From the NCBI GenBank assembly GCA_017482205.1, contig JAFUNK010000013.1, positions 231,839 through 295,838 of the forward strand: a stretch of DNA of 64,000 bases. The letters are read 5' to 3'. The DNA comes from Lachnospiraceae bacterium. GTDB lineage: Bacteria > Bacillota > Clostridia > Lachnospirales > Lachnospiraceae. A program made the translations under genes and the position numbers. The notes below the pieces were generated by a model, which saw only the letters and a program-made list of their open reading frames with translations, searched no databases and was not told where the DNA came from. Position 1 is the stretch's first letter, and each line of letters opens with the position of its first letter. Below, one piece after another: positions 44,033 through 54,040 of this stretch.

Positions 44033-47000
44033 ATGCACCACACATTAGGTATTGATATCGGTTCCACAACAGTAAAAATTGCAATTCTGGATGAACAGCA
44101 CAATATCCTGTTTTCTGACTATGAAAGACATTTCGCCAATATCCGCGAAACCCTTTCTGCATTGTTACAGAAAGCATATAAAAAGTTAGGCAACTTAACC
44201 GTACATCCCATGATTACCGGTTCCGGTGGTTTAACTTTGGCTAACCATTTACAGGTGCCCTTCACCCAGGAAGTAATTGCGGTTGCTACTTCTTTGAAAG
44301 AATTAGCGCCCCAGACTGATGTTGCTATCGAGCTGGGTGGTGAAGATGCCAAAATTATCTATTTTGAAGGCGGCAATGTTGAGCAGCGTATGAACGGTAT
44401 CTGTGCCGGCGGTACAGGCTCCTTTATCGATCAGATGGCCTCTTTAATCCAGACTGACGCTTCCGGCTTAAATGAGTATGCCAAAAATTACAATTCCTTA
44501 TACACCATTGCAGCCCGCTGCGGTGTATTCGCCAAGACGGATATTCAGCCTCTTATCAACGAAGGTGCTACCAAGGAAGACTTATCCGCTTCTATTTTCC
44601 AGGCGGTTGTAAACCAGACTATCAGTGGACTTGCCTGCGGTAAACCTATCCGCGGTCATGTTGCATTTTTAGGCGGTCCCTTACATTTCCTTTCTGAATT
44701 AAAAGCTGCGTTCATCCGTACCTTAAAGTTAGATGACGAGCATATTATAGATACGGACAACTCCCACCTTTTTGCGGCAATCGGTTCCGCATTAAATGCA
44801 AAAGAGGAAGTTTCTTACTCTATGGAAGAAATGGTAAATAAACTTTCTTCCGATATTAAGATGGAATTTGAAGTAGAACGTATGGAGCCTCTCTTTGCAG
44901 ACGAGGCTGCTTATAATGCCTTTAAAGAGCGTCATGCCGCACATCATGTAGAAACAGGCAATTTGGCTGAGTACAAGGGCAATGCCTTCTTAGGAATCGA
45001 TGCCGGTTCCACCACTACCAAAATCGCACTGGTTGGAGAAGACGGTTCTCTTTTATATTCTTTTTACAGCAACAACGACGGCAGCCCCTTAAAGACCGCT
45101 ATCCGCTCTATCAAAGAAATCTACTCCCGGTTACCTGAGGGAGTCAAAATAGTACGCTCCTGCTCCACCGGTTATGGTGAAGCATTGATGAAAGCTGCAT
45201 TCCTTTTGGATGACGGGGAAGTAGAAACCGTTGCCCACTATCAGGCTGCTGCATTCTTTAACCCTGACGTAGACTGCATCTTAGATATCGGCGGTCAGGA
45301 CATGAAATGTATCAAAATCAAAAACAATACCGTAGACAGTGTGCAGCTTAATGAAGCCTGCTCCTCCGGCTGCGGTTCCTTTATTGAAACCTTTGCGAAA
45401 TCCTTAAACTACTCTGTACAGGACTTTGCACAGGCTGCCCTTTTTGCAGCCCACCCTATTGATTTGGGTACGCGTTGTACCGTATTTATGAACTCCAAGG
45501 TAAAACAGGCCCAGAAAGAAGGGGCTTCCGTTGCCGATATTTCCGCCGGTCTGGCTTATTCTGTTATCAAAAATGCATTATTTAAGGTTATCAAGGTTTC
45601 CGATGCTTCCGAACTGGGTAAAAACATCGTTGTACAGGGTGGTACTTTCTACAATGATGCTGTTTTACGCGGTTTTGAAAAGATTGCAAACTGCGAAGCC
45701 ATCCGTCCCGACATTGCGGGTATCATGGGTGCTTTCGGTGCTGCCTTAATCGCAAGAGAACGTTTTGAAGAAGGTTACGAAACCTCCATGCTCTCTTTTG
45801 AGAAAATCTGCGAATTACAGTTTGAAACCAGTATGGCTAAGTGCCGCGGCTGTACCAACAACTGCCGTCTTACCATCAACAAATTCTCCGGCGGACGCCA
45901 GTATATCTCCGGTAACCGTTGTGAAAGAGGTCTTGGTAAAACCAAAAACGAAAACAATGTACCCAATCTTTTTGACTATAAATTAAAAAGAATCTTTGGC
46001 TATGAACCGCTCTCTCCCGATGTGGCAGTGCGCGGTCAGGTAGGCTTGCCCAGAGTTTTAAATATGTATGAAAACTACCCGTTCTGGTTTACTTTCTTTA
46101 CCAAACTGGGCTACCAGGTAGTGCTCTCTCCTGCCTCCAACCGTAAGATTTACGAACTGGGTATTGAATCTATCCCCAGTGAATCCGAGTGTTACCCGGC
46201 TAAGCTGGCCCATGGACATGTGACATGGTTAATCAAGCAGAATGTGCCCTTTATCTTCTATCCGTCCATTTTCTATGAACGCAATGAGGTAGAAGGCTCC
46301 AACAACCACTACAACTGTCCCATCGTTACCTCTTATTCCGAAAACATAAAGAACAACGTAGAAGAAATCGGACGCGGTGAAGTCATTTTCCGCAATCCTT
46401 TTATGTCCTTTAGGGACACGGATACCATCTCTTCTGCACTGGTAAAAGAATTTACAGAGATTCCTTCCGATGAAGTCAGAGCCGCTGTTTTAGCTGCTTG
46501 GGAAGAACAGGAAAAAGCCCGTGAAGATGTACGCAAAAAAGGTGAGGAAACTCTTGCATGGATGAAAGAAAACAACAAACGTGGTATTGTGCTTGCAGGT
46601 CGTCCCTATCATGTAGACCCCGAAATCAACCACGGTATTCCCGAACTGATTACCTCTTATGACATCGCGGTACTGACTGAAGATTCCATTTCACACTTAG
46701 GAGCACCTGAGCGTCCTTTGATTGTTTCCGACCAGTGGATGTATCACTCCCGTCTGTACGCGGCGGCAAGCTATGTAAAAACCGTAGACAATCTGGATTT
46801 AATCCAGTTAAACTCCTTCGGCTGTGGTCTGGATGCTGTTACTACCGATCAGGTAAACGATATCCTTACAGGCTCCGACAAGATTTATACCTGCTTAAAG
46901 ATTGACGAAGTAAACAACTTAGGTGCGGCACGTATCCGTATCCGTTCCCTGCTTTCCGCACTCCGTGTCAGAGAAAAGCAGAACAAGCAGAGAACCATCC

Positions 47001-48253
47001 GTTCCTCTGCAATCAATAAAGTTGCCTTTACTGAAGAAATGCGTAAGGACTATACCATCCTGTGTCCTCAGATGTCTCCTATCCACTTTGACATCTTGCA
47101 GCCTGCTTTCAATGCCTGTGGCTACAATTTTGTAGTCCTTGACAACGATAATAAGCACTCCGTGGACGTAGGTCTTAAATATGTAAATAACGATGCCTGC
47201 TACCCTTCTCTTTTGGTAGTCGGTCAGATTATGGAAGCACTGCTTTCCGGCAAATATGATTTGAACAAGACCGCTATTATTATGACCCAGACAGGCGGCG
47301 GCTGTCGTGCAACCAACTATGTAGGCTTTATCCGTCGTGCACTGGCAAAGGCTGATATGGCACAGATACCTGTTATTTCTCTAAACTTAGGCGGTATTGA
47401 GAAAAACCCCGGGTTCCACATCAATGCGGAGCTGGGCTTACGTGCTGCTTTTGCTGCGGCATTCGGTGATATCTTTATGCGCTGCGTATACCGTATGCGT
47501 CCTTATGAAGTAGAAAAAGGCAGTGTAGATGCCGTACATAAAAAATGGTTAAAGGTAACACAGGATTTTGTTTCCGGTAAACATTTGAATTTCTTTAAGT
47601 TTAATAAGATTTGCCGTCAGATTATAAAAGATTTTGATGCAGTACCTATTCATGAGGATTTAAAAAAGCCCCGTGTAGGTATTGTAGGTGAGATTTTAGT
47701 TAAGTTCTCTCCTGCCGGCAACAACCACTTGGTAGAACTTTTAGAGGCTGAAGGTGCAGAAGCCGTTATGCCCGACTTAATCGACTTTATGCTCTACTGT
47801 TTCTACAACCAGATTTACAAAGCTGAAGAACTTGGCATGAGCAAGAAAACCGCCCGCACCTCTTCTCTGGGTATCTGGGCTATTGAAAAGCTACGTGGTG
47901 CTGCTGCAAAGGAATTTAAGAAGAGTAAACATTTTGACCCGCCTGCACATATCCGTGATTTGGTAGAATATGCAAAGCCTATTGTATCCATCGGCAACCA
48001 GACCGGTGAAGGATGGTTTTTAACCGGTGAAATGATTGAACTGATTCACAGCGGTGTACCAAACATTGTATGTTGCCAGCCTTTTGCCTGCCTGCCCAAC
48101 CATGTAGTGGGTAAGGGTGTTATCAAGGAACTGCGTAAACAGTACCCTGCTTCCAACATTGTGGCGATTGACTACGATCCCGGTGCAAGTGAGGTAAACC
48201 AGTTGAACCGTATTAAGTTGATGTTGTCTACTGCGGTGAAGAATCTGGAGTAA
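44033..48253 (+). CDS. 2-hydroxyacyl-CoA dehydratase activase-type giant fusion protein
   Basis: About 1406 aa. Two BadF/HgdC-type ASKHA ATPase domains occur in tandem: one opens with [14 protein letters not shown] and has [13 protein letters not shown]; the second (about 320-590) opens [14 protein letters not shown] with [14 protein letters not shown], the cysteines that bind the bridging 4Fe-4S. Then come a CRGCTNNC cysteine cluster, a DUF2229 region ([17 protein letters not shown]) and a C-terminal part like the dehydratase D component (HgdB). Family enzymes drive ATP-dependent one-electron activation; this fusion's substrate is unknown and no dehydratase subunits adjoin it. The ATG at 44033 suits AAAAAGGA; 44024 is too close. 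The last codons lie in palindromic element copy 3. Confidence 0.92.
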   Translation: MHHTLGIDIGSTTVKIAILDEQHNILFSDYERHFANIRETLSALLQKAYKKLGNLTVHPMITGSGGLTLANHLQVPFTQEVIAVATSLKELAPQTDVAIELGGEDAKIIYFEGGNVEQRMNGICAGGTGSFIDQMASLIQTDASGLNEYAKNYNSLYTIAARCGVFAKTDIQPLINEGATKEDLSASIFQAVVNQTISGLACGKPIRGHVAFLGGPLHFLSELKAAFIRTLKLDDEHIIDTDNSHLFAAIGSALNAKEEVSYSMEEMVNKLSSDIKMEFEVERMEPLFADEAAYNAFKERHAAHHVETGNLAEYKGNAFLGIDAGSTTTKIALVGEDGSLLYSFYSNNDGSPLKTAIRSIKEIYSRLPEGVKIVRSCSTGYGEALMKAAFLLDDGEVETVAHYQAAAFFNPDVDCILDIGGQDMKCIKIKNNTVDSVQLNEACSSGCGSFIETFAKSLNYSVQDFAQAALFAAHPIDLGTRCTVFMNSKVKQAQKEGASVADISAGLAYSVIKNALFKVIKVSDASELGKNIVVQGGTFYNDAVLRGFEKIANCEAIRPDIAGIMGAFGAALIARERFEEGYETSMLSFEKICELQFETSMAKCRGCTNNCRLTINKFSGGRQYISGNRCERGLGKTKNENNVPNLFDYKLKRIFGYEPLSPDVAVRGQVGLPRVLNMYENYPFWFTFFTKLGYQVVLSPASNRKIYELGIESIPSESECYPAKLAHGHVTWLIKQNVPFIFYPSIFYERNEVEGSNNHYNCPIVTSYSENIKNNVEEIGRGEVIFRNPFMSFRDTDTISSALVKEFTEIPSDEVRAAVLAAWEEQEKAREDVRKKGEETLAWMKENNKRGIVLAGRPYHVDPEINHGIPELITSYDIAVLTEDSISHLGAPERPLIVSDQWMYHSRLYAAASYVKTVDNLDLIQLNSFGCGLDAVTTDQVNDILTGSDKIYTCLKIDEVNNLGAARIRIRSLLSALRVREKQNKQRTIRSSAINKVAFTEEMRKDYTILCPQMSPIHFDILQPAFNACGYNFVVLDNDNKHSVDVGLKYVNNDACYPSLLVVGQIMEALLSGKYDLNKTAIIMTQTGGGCRATNYVGFIRRALAKADMAQIPVISLNLGGIEKNPGFHINAELGLRAAFAAAFGDIFMRCVYRMRPYEVEKGSVDAVHKKWLKVTQDFVSGKHLNFFKFNKICRQIIKDFDAVPIHEDLKKPRVGIVGEILVKFSPAGNNHLVELLEAEGAEAVMPDLIDFMLYCFYNQIYKAEELGMSKKTARTSSLGIWAIEKLRGAAAKEFKKSKHFDPPAHIRDLVEYAKPIVSIGNQTGEGWFLTGEMIELIHSGVPNIVCCQPFACLPNHVVGKGVIKELRKQYPASNIVAIDYDPGASEVNQLNRIKLMLSTAVKNLE

Positions 48254-48468
48254 AAGATTGTAATTGTAAAAGATGTATGAAGTATAATAGGGAACCAAAA
48301 GATTTTGAGACTCGCTTTCGCTCTAGGGAAACGTAGCGGTACATAAGATTGCAAAATACGCAATCTAAGTACCGACGTTTCCCAAAGGTCTCAAAACCTT
48401 TTGGTTCCCTTAATTTCTACCACATAATATTTTACAATTTAATTATCTTTTACTCCAGATTTTTCACC
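48235..48468 (-). repeat. Palindromic element, copy 3 (arm includes the activase gene end)
   Basis: About 234 nt, core in opposite orientation to copies 1 and 2. Inner arms 48290-48311 and 48388-48409 pair over 22 nt with one difference. Outer segments 48235-48258 and 48445-48468 match inverted at 23 of 24 positions; the left one is the end of the activase gene with its TAA stop, so the right one is an inverted duplicate of coding DNA. The core 48309-48390 read on the minus strand has GGGAAACGT pairing with ACGTTTCCC, CGGTAC with GTACCG, a GATTGC/GCAATC apical hairpin, and AGAGCGAAAGCGAGTC. Between convergent genes. Confidence 0.9.
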
Positions 48469-48540
48469 ACTAACTTTATTGCCGGTTTGCTGCTTATAGT
48501 CTCGTTCTGTTGCGGTTGACTAAACAACAAAATTCATCTC

Positions 48541-49524
48541 TTATGCGGCAGCTTCCGGTGCTGCTGCTTCTGCGGCGGGTTTCTTTTTTAAAAAGAATAA
48601 AAGGATTGTGCCTGCGGTCAGGATAATGGTTACCAAGATACTGCCTTCCAGTCCGAATGCTCCTCCGCTTAACAATTCTTTGCCTTCTACAAGGCTGGTT
48701 GTAAATACTGAGTTATCCAGTGCCATACCGCTGACTCTGATACCGTAGAAATTACCCTGTACAAAGTTCCAGATAGTGTGGAATGCACCGATACCCCAGA
48801 TATTGCCTCTACGGATAAAGTATACGGATGCAAATACACCAAATAAGGTCAGGTTAATAAAGGACAATACAGTAATGCCACTGTTCATCAGATGTAATGC
48901 TGCAAACACTAAAGCGTTGGCAATCACTGCTGCATACATAGGGTATTTTCTGGCATAGGATACCATGAAATATCCTCTGCAAATTACCTCTTCTGCCATT
49001 CCCTGAATCATAAAGCCTATAAAGAATGCCACCAGCATACCAATAGATGCATTGGGGTTCAAGCCTTCTATCTTAAGTGCTCCTGTTACCACACCTAAAA
49101 GAACTGCCAGCGAAAAGCAAGCAAAGCCTGCTACAAGACCGATTACATACTCTTTTATCATGCCCTTTTTGCAAAATCCCATGGTTACCATTTTTCTCTT
49201 CTGTAATAATTTGCAGAACAGACAGGTCAGTAAAATCATAATAGCATCTGCAAAAAGCATGACCACTGTATAGATTTCTGAACCGGCCAACCCCATGGAC
49301 GCTTCTACTGCCGCTGCTATATCACCTGACAAAGCAGCCTGCACATAATCGTGATTCGTAAACAACATGACAAGTTCCACCGGCAACATCACAATTGCCA
49401 TACCGAACTGACAGACAAAGAAAACTGCCACAAAAATCAGTATTTCCAATGCCCAGTTTAATCCCTTTTGTGCCTTTACCGCCTCTTTTACAGCCAGCGG
49501 CTTTTCAAACAAATCTTTACTCAT
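48541..49524 (-). CDS. CPBP-family intramembrane glutamic endopeptidase (CAAX protease-like)
   Basis: A 327-aa membrane protein with about eight helices. Motif 1 GMAEEVICRGYFM carries the paired Glu and Arg, motif 2 FAALHL and motif 3 FHTIWNFVQG complete the ABI/CPBP active site. The C-terminus is a short Ala/Pro tail (KKPAAEAAAPEAAA). Substrate unknown; family members serve in bacteriocin self-protection or membrane-protein processing. It ends the GntR-ABC operon, 15 nt after a permease gene, suggesting a role with that transporter. Confidence 0.9.
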   Translation of the reverse strand: MSKDLFEKPLAVKEAVKAQKGLNWALEILIFVAVFFVCQFGMAIVMLPVELVMLFTNHDYVQAALSGDIAAAVEASMGLAGSEIYTVVMLFADAIMILLTCLFCKLLQKRKMVTMGFCKKGMIKEYVIGLVAGFACFSLAVLLGVVTGALKIEGLNPNASIGMLVAFFIGFMIQGMAEEVICRGYFMVSYARKYPMYAAVIANALVFAALHLMNSGITVLSFINLTLFGVFASVYFIRRGNIWGIGAFHTIWNFVQGNFYGIRVSGMALDNSVFTTSLVEGKELLSGGAFGLEGSILVTIILTAGTILLFFLKKKPAAEAAAPEAAA

Positions 49525-49539
49525 CTTTTTCCTCTCCTT

Positions 49540-50271
49540 TTACCACGAAACAATTTCCCGTTTCCTTACAATACTGTATGATACCACAACAAGGAATATT
49601 GTGGCAACTGCCAGTATTGTCAGCATCACATAAGCCGGAGCGGTAAAAAATGCTACAATCCCTTCAATCACTGCCATGATCCATGCTACCTCTGCTTCAA
49701 TTGCCTGTTGTATCATCCGCATGATGATTCCCAAACACATGCACACCATCCAGACAAACATAAACAATTTTGCGCGGAATTTTAAATATAATGCCCCTAA
49801 AATAATATTCAGGAAAAAGGCAATCAATACCGTCGCTCCTATGGTTCTGGCATCTAAGAAGAATGCACTTAAATCCATTTCACAGGGAAGCCCTTTGTAT
49901 AACAGATTGCACAAAGCTTCATCTGCCACTGTAAGCAGTACAAATATACCGGCATATACAAAATAGGCAATAAAATTGACAATGCAATAGGAGCAAAAGA
50001 ACTCTTTTCTGGTTCTGCCAAAGCCTACCATCATGTCAAAGTTTTTACCAAAATCAGTCATTCCCCATATAGGTACTGCAATCCAGAAAGCAAAATAAGA
50101 CATCAAAGGAGCCATCTGAACATAGGTAATTTCAGGGTCATTTTTACAAAACACTTTCACTATAAGCACTACCAGCAATTCCGAAAAAACCGCAGCTCCC
50201 AAAATGATTGCAAACGTACTTAAAAATCTGTTTTTTGAAAACAAACATGTATTTTTCATCTGCCCAAACAT
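49540..50271 (-). CDS. ABC transporter permease-like membrane protein
   Basis: A 243-aa protein with six predicted helices and no enzyme motif; a short FGRTRKEFFCSYCIVNF segment resembles the cytoplasmic coupling region of ABC-2-type permeases. The ATG at 50271 follows GGAGG at 7 nt; the longer frame lacks support. Eleven nt from the upstream permease. It probably forms the channel with the 50283-50933 product and the ATPase. Confidence 0.75.
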   Translation of the reverse strand: MFGQMKNTCLFSKNRFLSTFAIILGAAVFSELLVVLIVKVFCKNDPEITYVQMAPLMSYFAFWIAVPIWGMTDFGKNFDMMVGFGRTRKEFFCSYCIVNFIAYFVYAGIFVLLTVADEALCNLLYKGLPCEMDLSAFFLDARTIGATVLIAFFLNIILGALYLKFRAKLFMFVWMVCMCLGIIMRMIQQAIEAEVAWIMAVIEGIVAFFTAPAYVMLTILAVATIFLVVVSYSIVRKREIVSW

Positions 50272-50282
50272 ACTGTTTCCTC

Positions 50283-50933
50283 CTACACTCTTACTTCCCA
50301 TTTCTTTACAACCTTATAATAAGCTGCAATACTGATTATATCTAATGCAATGCCAATCAATATAATCGGTCCTTTGAACAATACCCTGGCTATTTCTACG
50401 GGTTTAAAAACTATCAGTCCCACAGCACCTAAAACAATCAACAGAATCAGACCCATATACGCTGCAAATCCTGCTCCACGGCCAAACCGCAGTATAATAG
50501 CAGAAATAAAGTTACCTACAGCAACAGAAAACAGCATTATTGCACCATACATAAGCAATGTAACTATAATACTGTCCCCCAAATCATTCCATCTTCCCAA
50601 TACTGCATCAGCCAGTAATACAATCACAACCATTTGTAACTCCAGTAAATGCATTATAATCTGCATACCGATAAAACTGTCTTTTCTGGTGCTGCCCATG
50701 GATAGCGTAAACGGCAGATAGCTGGTTGTACCGGAAAATGCCATCATGCACATCATTAGAAAGATATACAAAACTCCCGTATCGGAAATCAGTTCCAACG
50801 TAACTATATGCAGGTTTGATATATCATTCCAGCCCGTCATTACACTAATCAAAACCAAAGTTCCCAGCATCACCAGAAACATATATTCCATGGTATATCC
50901 CCAGTAACGAAGATTCCTTTTAATCCCCTGCAT
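50283..50933 (-). CDS. ABC transporter permease-like membrane protein
   Basis: A 216-aa protein with about six hydrophobic segments. MGSTRKDSFIGMQ parallels the GRTRKEFF segment of the next gene, so the two are likely paralogous half-permeases. It starts 1 nt after the ATPase gene stop. The substrate of the transporter cannot be inferred. Confidence 0.75.
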   Translation of the reverse strand: MQGIKRNLRYWGYTMEYMFLVMLGTLVLISVMTGWNDISNLHIVTLELISDTGVLYIFLMMCMMAFSGTTSYLPFTLSMGSTRKDSFIGMQIIMHLLELQMVVIVLLADAVLGRWNDLGDSIIVTLLMYGAIMLFSVAVGNFISAIILRFGRGAGFAAYMGLILLIVLGAVGLIVFKPVEIARVLFKGPIILIGIALDIISIAAYYKVVKKWEVRV

Positions 50934-50934
50934 A

Positions 50935-51819
50935 TCAGCCTACCTCCTTGCCGCACATAGCTACAAACAACTGCTGTAAGCTGACAGGCTGCACTGTAAT
51001 GTCGGCGTTTTTCTGCACGGACTCTCCTTCTTTTAAAAGAACCGTCACACCCTTACTGCGTCCCATTTTTTCTACACGCATAGCATTAAGTCCCGAAGTT
51101 GCTGCATCCACTTCTTCGGCCTTTCCACTGACATGTACGGCTCTATCCAATAAATCCTGAGTATTTTCTTTTACAATAATTTTACCCTTATCAATCATAA
51201 TCACTTCTTCAAAAATATCTGCTGCTTCTTCAATAATGTGGGTAGAAATCACAAAGGTTCTGCCACTCTCGGTAAATTCCTCCAATAACACACGGTAAAA
51301 ATATTCTCTCATTACCACGTCAAGCCCCGCTACCGGCTCATCTAAGAAGGTATAATCAGCTTTACTCGCCAGTGCTATTACAATCGTGAGCATGGATAAC
51401 ATACCTTTGGAAAGCTTCATAACCTTTTTCTTGGTATCTAAATTAAATTCCTTTACCAGTCTCTCAGCCATCTCTTTATCCCAGTTCGGCATATACCATG
51501 CAGCCGCACGCAGGTAATCTTTTACTCTGTAAGCATTTCCCTGTCCGGTTGTACCCATGGGATTGATTTCTCTGGAGAAACAGATGTGTTCCAGTGCTTC
51601 TCTGTTTTCCCATACGGGCATACCGTTACAGGTAACGGTTCCCTTTGTGGCAGGATTCTGTGCGGAAAGAATGGACAACAGTGTAGTCTTACCTGCGCCG
51701 TTTCTGCCAATCAAACCGTAAATCTTGCCTTTTTCCAGTTCCAAATCCACATTCTGTAATACATCTGTCTTGCCATAAGTCTTTACAATATTTTTACAAA
51801 CCAGTTTTTCTTCTGTCAT
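50935..51819 (-). CDS. ABC transporter ATP-binding protein
   Basis: A 294-aa ATPase. Walker A GLIGRNGAGKTTLL, Q-loop region, signature KLSKGMLSMLTIVIAL (LSKGM, a variant of LSGGQ), Walker B DYTFLDEPVAGLD and switch His in VISTHIIEEA are all present. The ATG at 51819 has GAGGG 8 nt upstream; the 51825 ATG is too close. It resembles the YtrB-type ATPases that follow YtrA-like GntR regulators in Firmicutes, often induced by cell-wall stress. Confidence 0.93.
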   Translation of the reverse strand: MTEEKLVCKNIVKTYGKTDVLQNVDLELEKGKIYGLIGRNGAGKTTLLSILSAQNPATKGTVTCNGMPVWENREALEHICFSREINPMGTTGQGNAYRVKDYLRAAAWYMPNWDKEMAERLVKEFNLDTKKKVMKLSKGMLSMLTIVIALASKADYTFLDEPVAGLDVVMREYFYRVLLEEFTESGRTFVISTHIIEEAADIFEEVIMIDKGKIIVKENTQDLLDRAVHVSGKAEEVDAATSGLNAMRVEKMGRSKGVTVLLKEGESVQKNADITVQPVSLQQLFVAMCGKEVG

Positions 51820-51833
51820 ATTCATGTCCCTCT

Positions 51834-52196
51834 TTACCTCTCTCTCTCAATCATGGCTATCAGATCTTCTTTCGTAATCCCAAGGCTTTCTGCCTCCTCT
51901 AACAGCCTTTTAATATAGTTATCAAAGAATTCTTCCTGTCTTCTCTTCTTTATCATGTTCTTTGCACCTGTTGCTACAAACATACCAATACCTCTTTTCT
52001 TGTACAAAACACCCTGTTCCACCAATATATTGATACCCTTTGCCGCCGTTGCCGGATTGATGGCATACAGCTTTGCCAGTTCATTGGTACTGGGCACTCT
52101 TTCCTCTTCCAGTAAAATATCTCTCAGAATATCATTTTCTATCATCTCACTGATTTGTAGATAAATGGATTTTTCCTGCGTGAGAAATTCATTCAC
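51834..52196 (-). CDS. GntR-family regulator, YtrA subfamily
   Basis: A 120-aa repressor: winged HTH (IYLQISEMIENDILRDILLEEERVPSTNELAKLYAINPATAAKGINIL, quoted in parts) and a short C-terminal dimerisation helix pair, the YtrA layout. A GTG start at 52196 is used: AAAGGAGG lies 7 nt before it, while the longer frame to 52262 would include the promoter -10. First gene of the ABC operon, which it probably represses. Confidence 0.9.
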   Translation of the reverse strand: MNEFLTQEKSIYLQISEMIENDILRDILLEEERVPSTNELAKLYAINPATAAKGINILVEQGVLYKKRGIGMFVATGAKNMIKKRRQEEFFDNYIKRLLEEAESLGITKEDLIAMIERER

Positions 52197-52251
52197 GGAA
52201 CCGCCTCCTTTCCTTTTTGATTGTCTTTTAGGTTGATACTTTGCATACTTT

Positions 52252-52290
52252 ATTATAACCATTTGTTGTTTGGTTCATTACTTATGTAAT
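52252..52290 (-). promoter_or_regulatory. Promoter and candidate operators of the GntR-ABC operon
   Basis: TATAAT at 52257-52252, about 55 nt ahead of the GTG, without a clear -35. Next to it lie two inverted repeats: AACCA-N9-TGGTT (52257-52275) and the palindrome ATTACTTATGTAAT (52277-52290), both positioned to block or shape promoter binding by the operon's own GntR protein. Confidence 0.6.
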
Positions 52291-52376
52291 TAACCATACC
52301 ACCAACTCACTTATGTGTCAATAGGTACTTTTATTATTTTTTAGTTATAGAGTTCTCGGATATTATTATGAATCAA

Positions 52377-52410
52377 AAAAACTTCCTGCGATATACTGCA
52401 AGAAGTTTTT
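52377..52410 (-). terminator. Intrinsic terminator after the NYN gene
   Basis: A 13-bp stem (52377-52389 with 52398-52410, one wobble pair) followed by six or more T on the minus strand, about 20 nt past the NYN stop codon. Confidence 0.85.
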
Positions 52411-52431
52411 ATATTAGTCTCACATCACCGA

Positions 52432-53172
52432 TTACTTATCTGTCCCTACCAGCCAACTATTTCCCTGCTTAAGCAATTTGATTCCGGAAAAAGATTCTAG
52501 CATCTTACTTAATTTGGAAAACTTATAAACACGACAGTCAAAATCAGGGTATCTCTTTTGCAGGATACTCCCCAATTCCCCTAAATTCATCCATTCATCA
52601 TCAGTTGTCTGCTCTTCAATAATGTTCATTACTGTCTTCCGAATGGTTTTTAAACTGGTAACGGGAATAGCTTTCTGCTTTTCAACATCCTCATTCTTTT
52701 TTAATACCTTATCATCTGCCTTTTCTGTTTCTTTACTTTCATACAATACATCCAAAGTTTTGAATTGCTCACATGCCATTATAAATGGCATAGGTGTTTT
52801 ACTTTCTCCCATACCGATAACCATTTTACCGTCTTCGCGAAGCCTTCGTGCCAGTGCTGTAAAATCACTGTCTGACGACGCAATAATAAACCCATCCACA
52901 TGGTTTCCGTACAAAATATCCATCGCATCAATAATCATTGCGGCATCTGATGAATTTTTCCCGGAAGTATAACTATACTGTTGTATTGGGGTCAAAGAAT
53001 TTTGTAACAAACACTCTTTCCATGAACTCTTGGAATTATCAGTCCAATCCCCATAAATCCGCCTCACACTGGCAATACCATAATTCACAGTTTCCGTCAG
53101 TATAATATCAATATATTTGGGTGAAATATTATCTGCGTCTATCAATAGTGCAAATTTCTTGTCGTTTTCCAT
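52432..53172 (-). CDS. NYN (LabA/DUF88) domain protein with probable OST-HTH domain
   Basis: A 246-aa protein. The NYN PIN-like nuclease fold is marked by FALLIDADNISPKYI, KNSSDAAMIIDAMDIL and DGFIIASSDSDFTALARRLREDG, with the conserved acidic residues present. After a charged linker, residues about 170-240 (IVMNIIEEQTTDDEWMNLGELGSILQKRYPDF-type segment) resemble the LOTUS/OST-HTH RNA-binding domain that often follows NYN. Such proteins are predicted RNases. Start at 53172 with AGGGG 9 nt upstream. Co-transcribed with the cyclophilin gene (15 nt). Confidence 0.88.
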   Translation of the reverse strand: MENDKKFALLIDADNISPKYIDIILTETVNYGIASVRRIYGDWTDNSKSSWKECLLQNSLTPIQQYSYTSGKNSSDAAMIIDAMDILYGNHVDGFIIASSDSDFTALARRLREDGKMVIGMGESKTPMPFIMACEQFKTLDVLYESKETEKADDKVLKKNEDVEKQKAIPVTSLKTIRKTVMNIIEEQTTDDEWMNLGELGSILQKRYPDFDCRVYKFSKLSKMLESFSGIKLLKQGNSWLVGTDK

Positions 53173-53187
53173 GAATACCATCCCCTA

Positions 53188-53916
53188 TTAATCCACTACC
53201 TTAATACTCTCAATCACCGGTCTGTTTTCTTCGGGTACAATACCGTTGCCATCCTGCCCTGTTGTGGTTTCACAGATAGTATCTACAATATCCATACCCT
53301 CTGTTACATAACCAAATGCTGCATATTCCCCATCCAGAAACAGGCTGTCCTCATGGACAATAAAAAACTGGGAACTTGCAGAGTTCGGTCTGCTGCTTCT
53401 TGCCATGGAAATCGCCCCTCTGGTGTGGGATAAAGGATTTTCAATGCCATTACTTGCAAATTCGCCCGTAATCGGATTGTCTGAGCCACCCATACCCGTA
53501 CCTTCCGGGTCACCGCCCTGTATCATAAATCCCGCTATAATTCTGTGAAATGTCAAGCCGTCATAAAATCCTTCTTCTGCCAGCTTCACAAAATTGGTTA
53601 CGGTTATGGGTGCCGCATCCGCATCCAGTTCCACATAGATTACGCCCATATCCTTTATGGTAATTTCCACATGATGTTTACCGGATAAAAGTTCTTCCGC
53701 CTGTTCGTTCTCCTGATTGTCTGCTGCTATTTGTCCTGCACTCTGTGTGCCTCCCGTCAATGTTGTACTTCCTGTGGACTGGTTTTCCGCCTGCCCTTTA
53801 TCACTTGTAGTGCCAGTCTGACTGCCGCAACCGGTAAGCAAAGCCCCACCTAAGATACCTGCTAACATAAGTGCCAGTCCTTTTTTGCCAAAACCTGTTA
53901 ATACTCTTTTTTTCAT
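53188..53916 (-). CDS. Cyclophilin-type peptidyl-prolyl isomerase lipoprotein
   Basis: A 242-aa exported foldase. Signal peptide with lipobox GALLTGC, a Gln/Thr/Ser-rich linker, and a cyclophilin domain: FHRIIAGFMIQGGDPEGTGMGG, GAISMARSSRPNSASSQFFIV and LDGEYAAFGYV (quoted to mark the active-site Arg, Gln and Phe). Likely helps fold proteins on the outer face of the membrane. GAGGAG precedes the ATG. Confidence 0.95.
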   Translation of the reverse strand: MKKRVLTGFGKKGLALMLAGILGGALLTGCGSQTGTTSDKGQAENQSTGSTTLTGGTQSAGQIAADNQENEQAEELLSGKHHVEITIKDMGVIYVELDADAAPITVTNFVKLAEEGFYDGLTFHRIIAGFMIQGGDPEGTGMGGSDNPITGEFASNGIENPLSHTRGAISMARSSRPNSASSQFFIVHEDSLFLDGEYAAFGYVTEGMDIVDTICETTTGQDGNGIVPEENRPVIESIKVVD

Positions 53917-54040
53917 AAATGCTCCTCGTTCCTATTGTAGTATTTTTCACAGACTATATAATAAGTACCTGTTTTCCTTTGCTTATTATAATATATTCTT
54001 CGTAATTTTTCATCTGTATTTACCAAATTATTTTCTCTGT

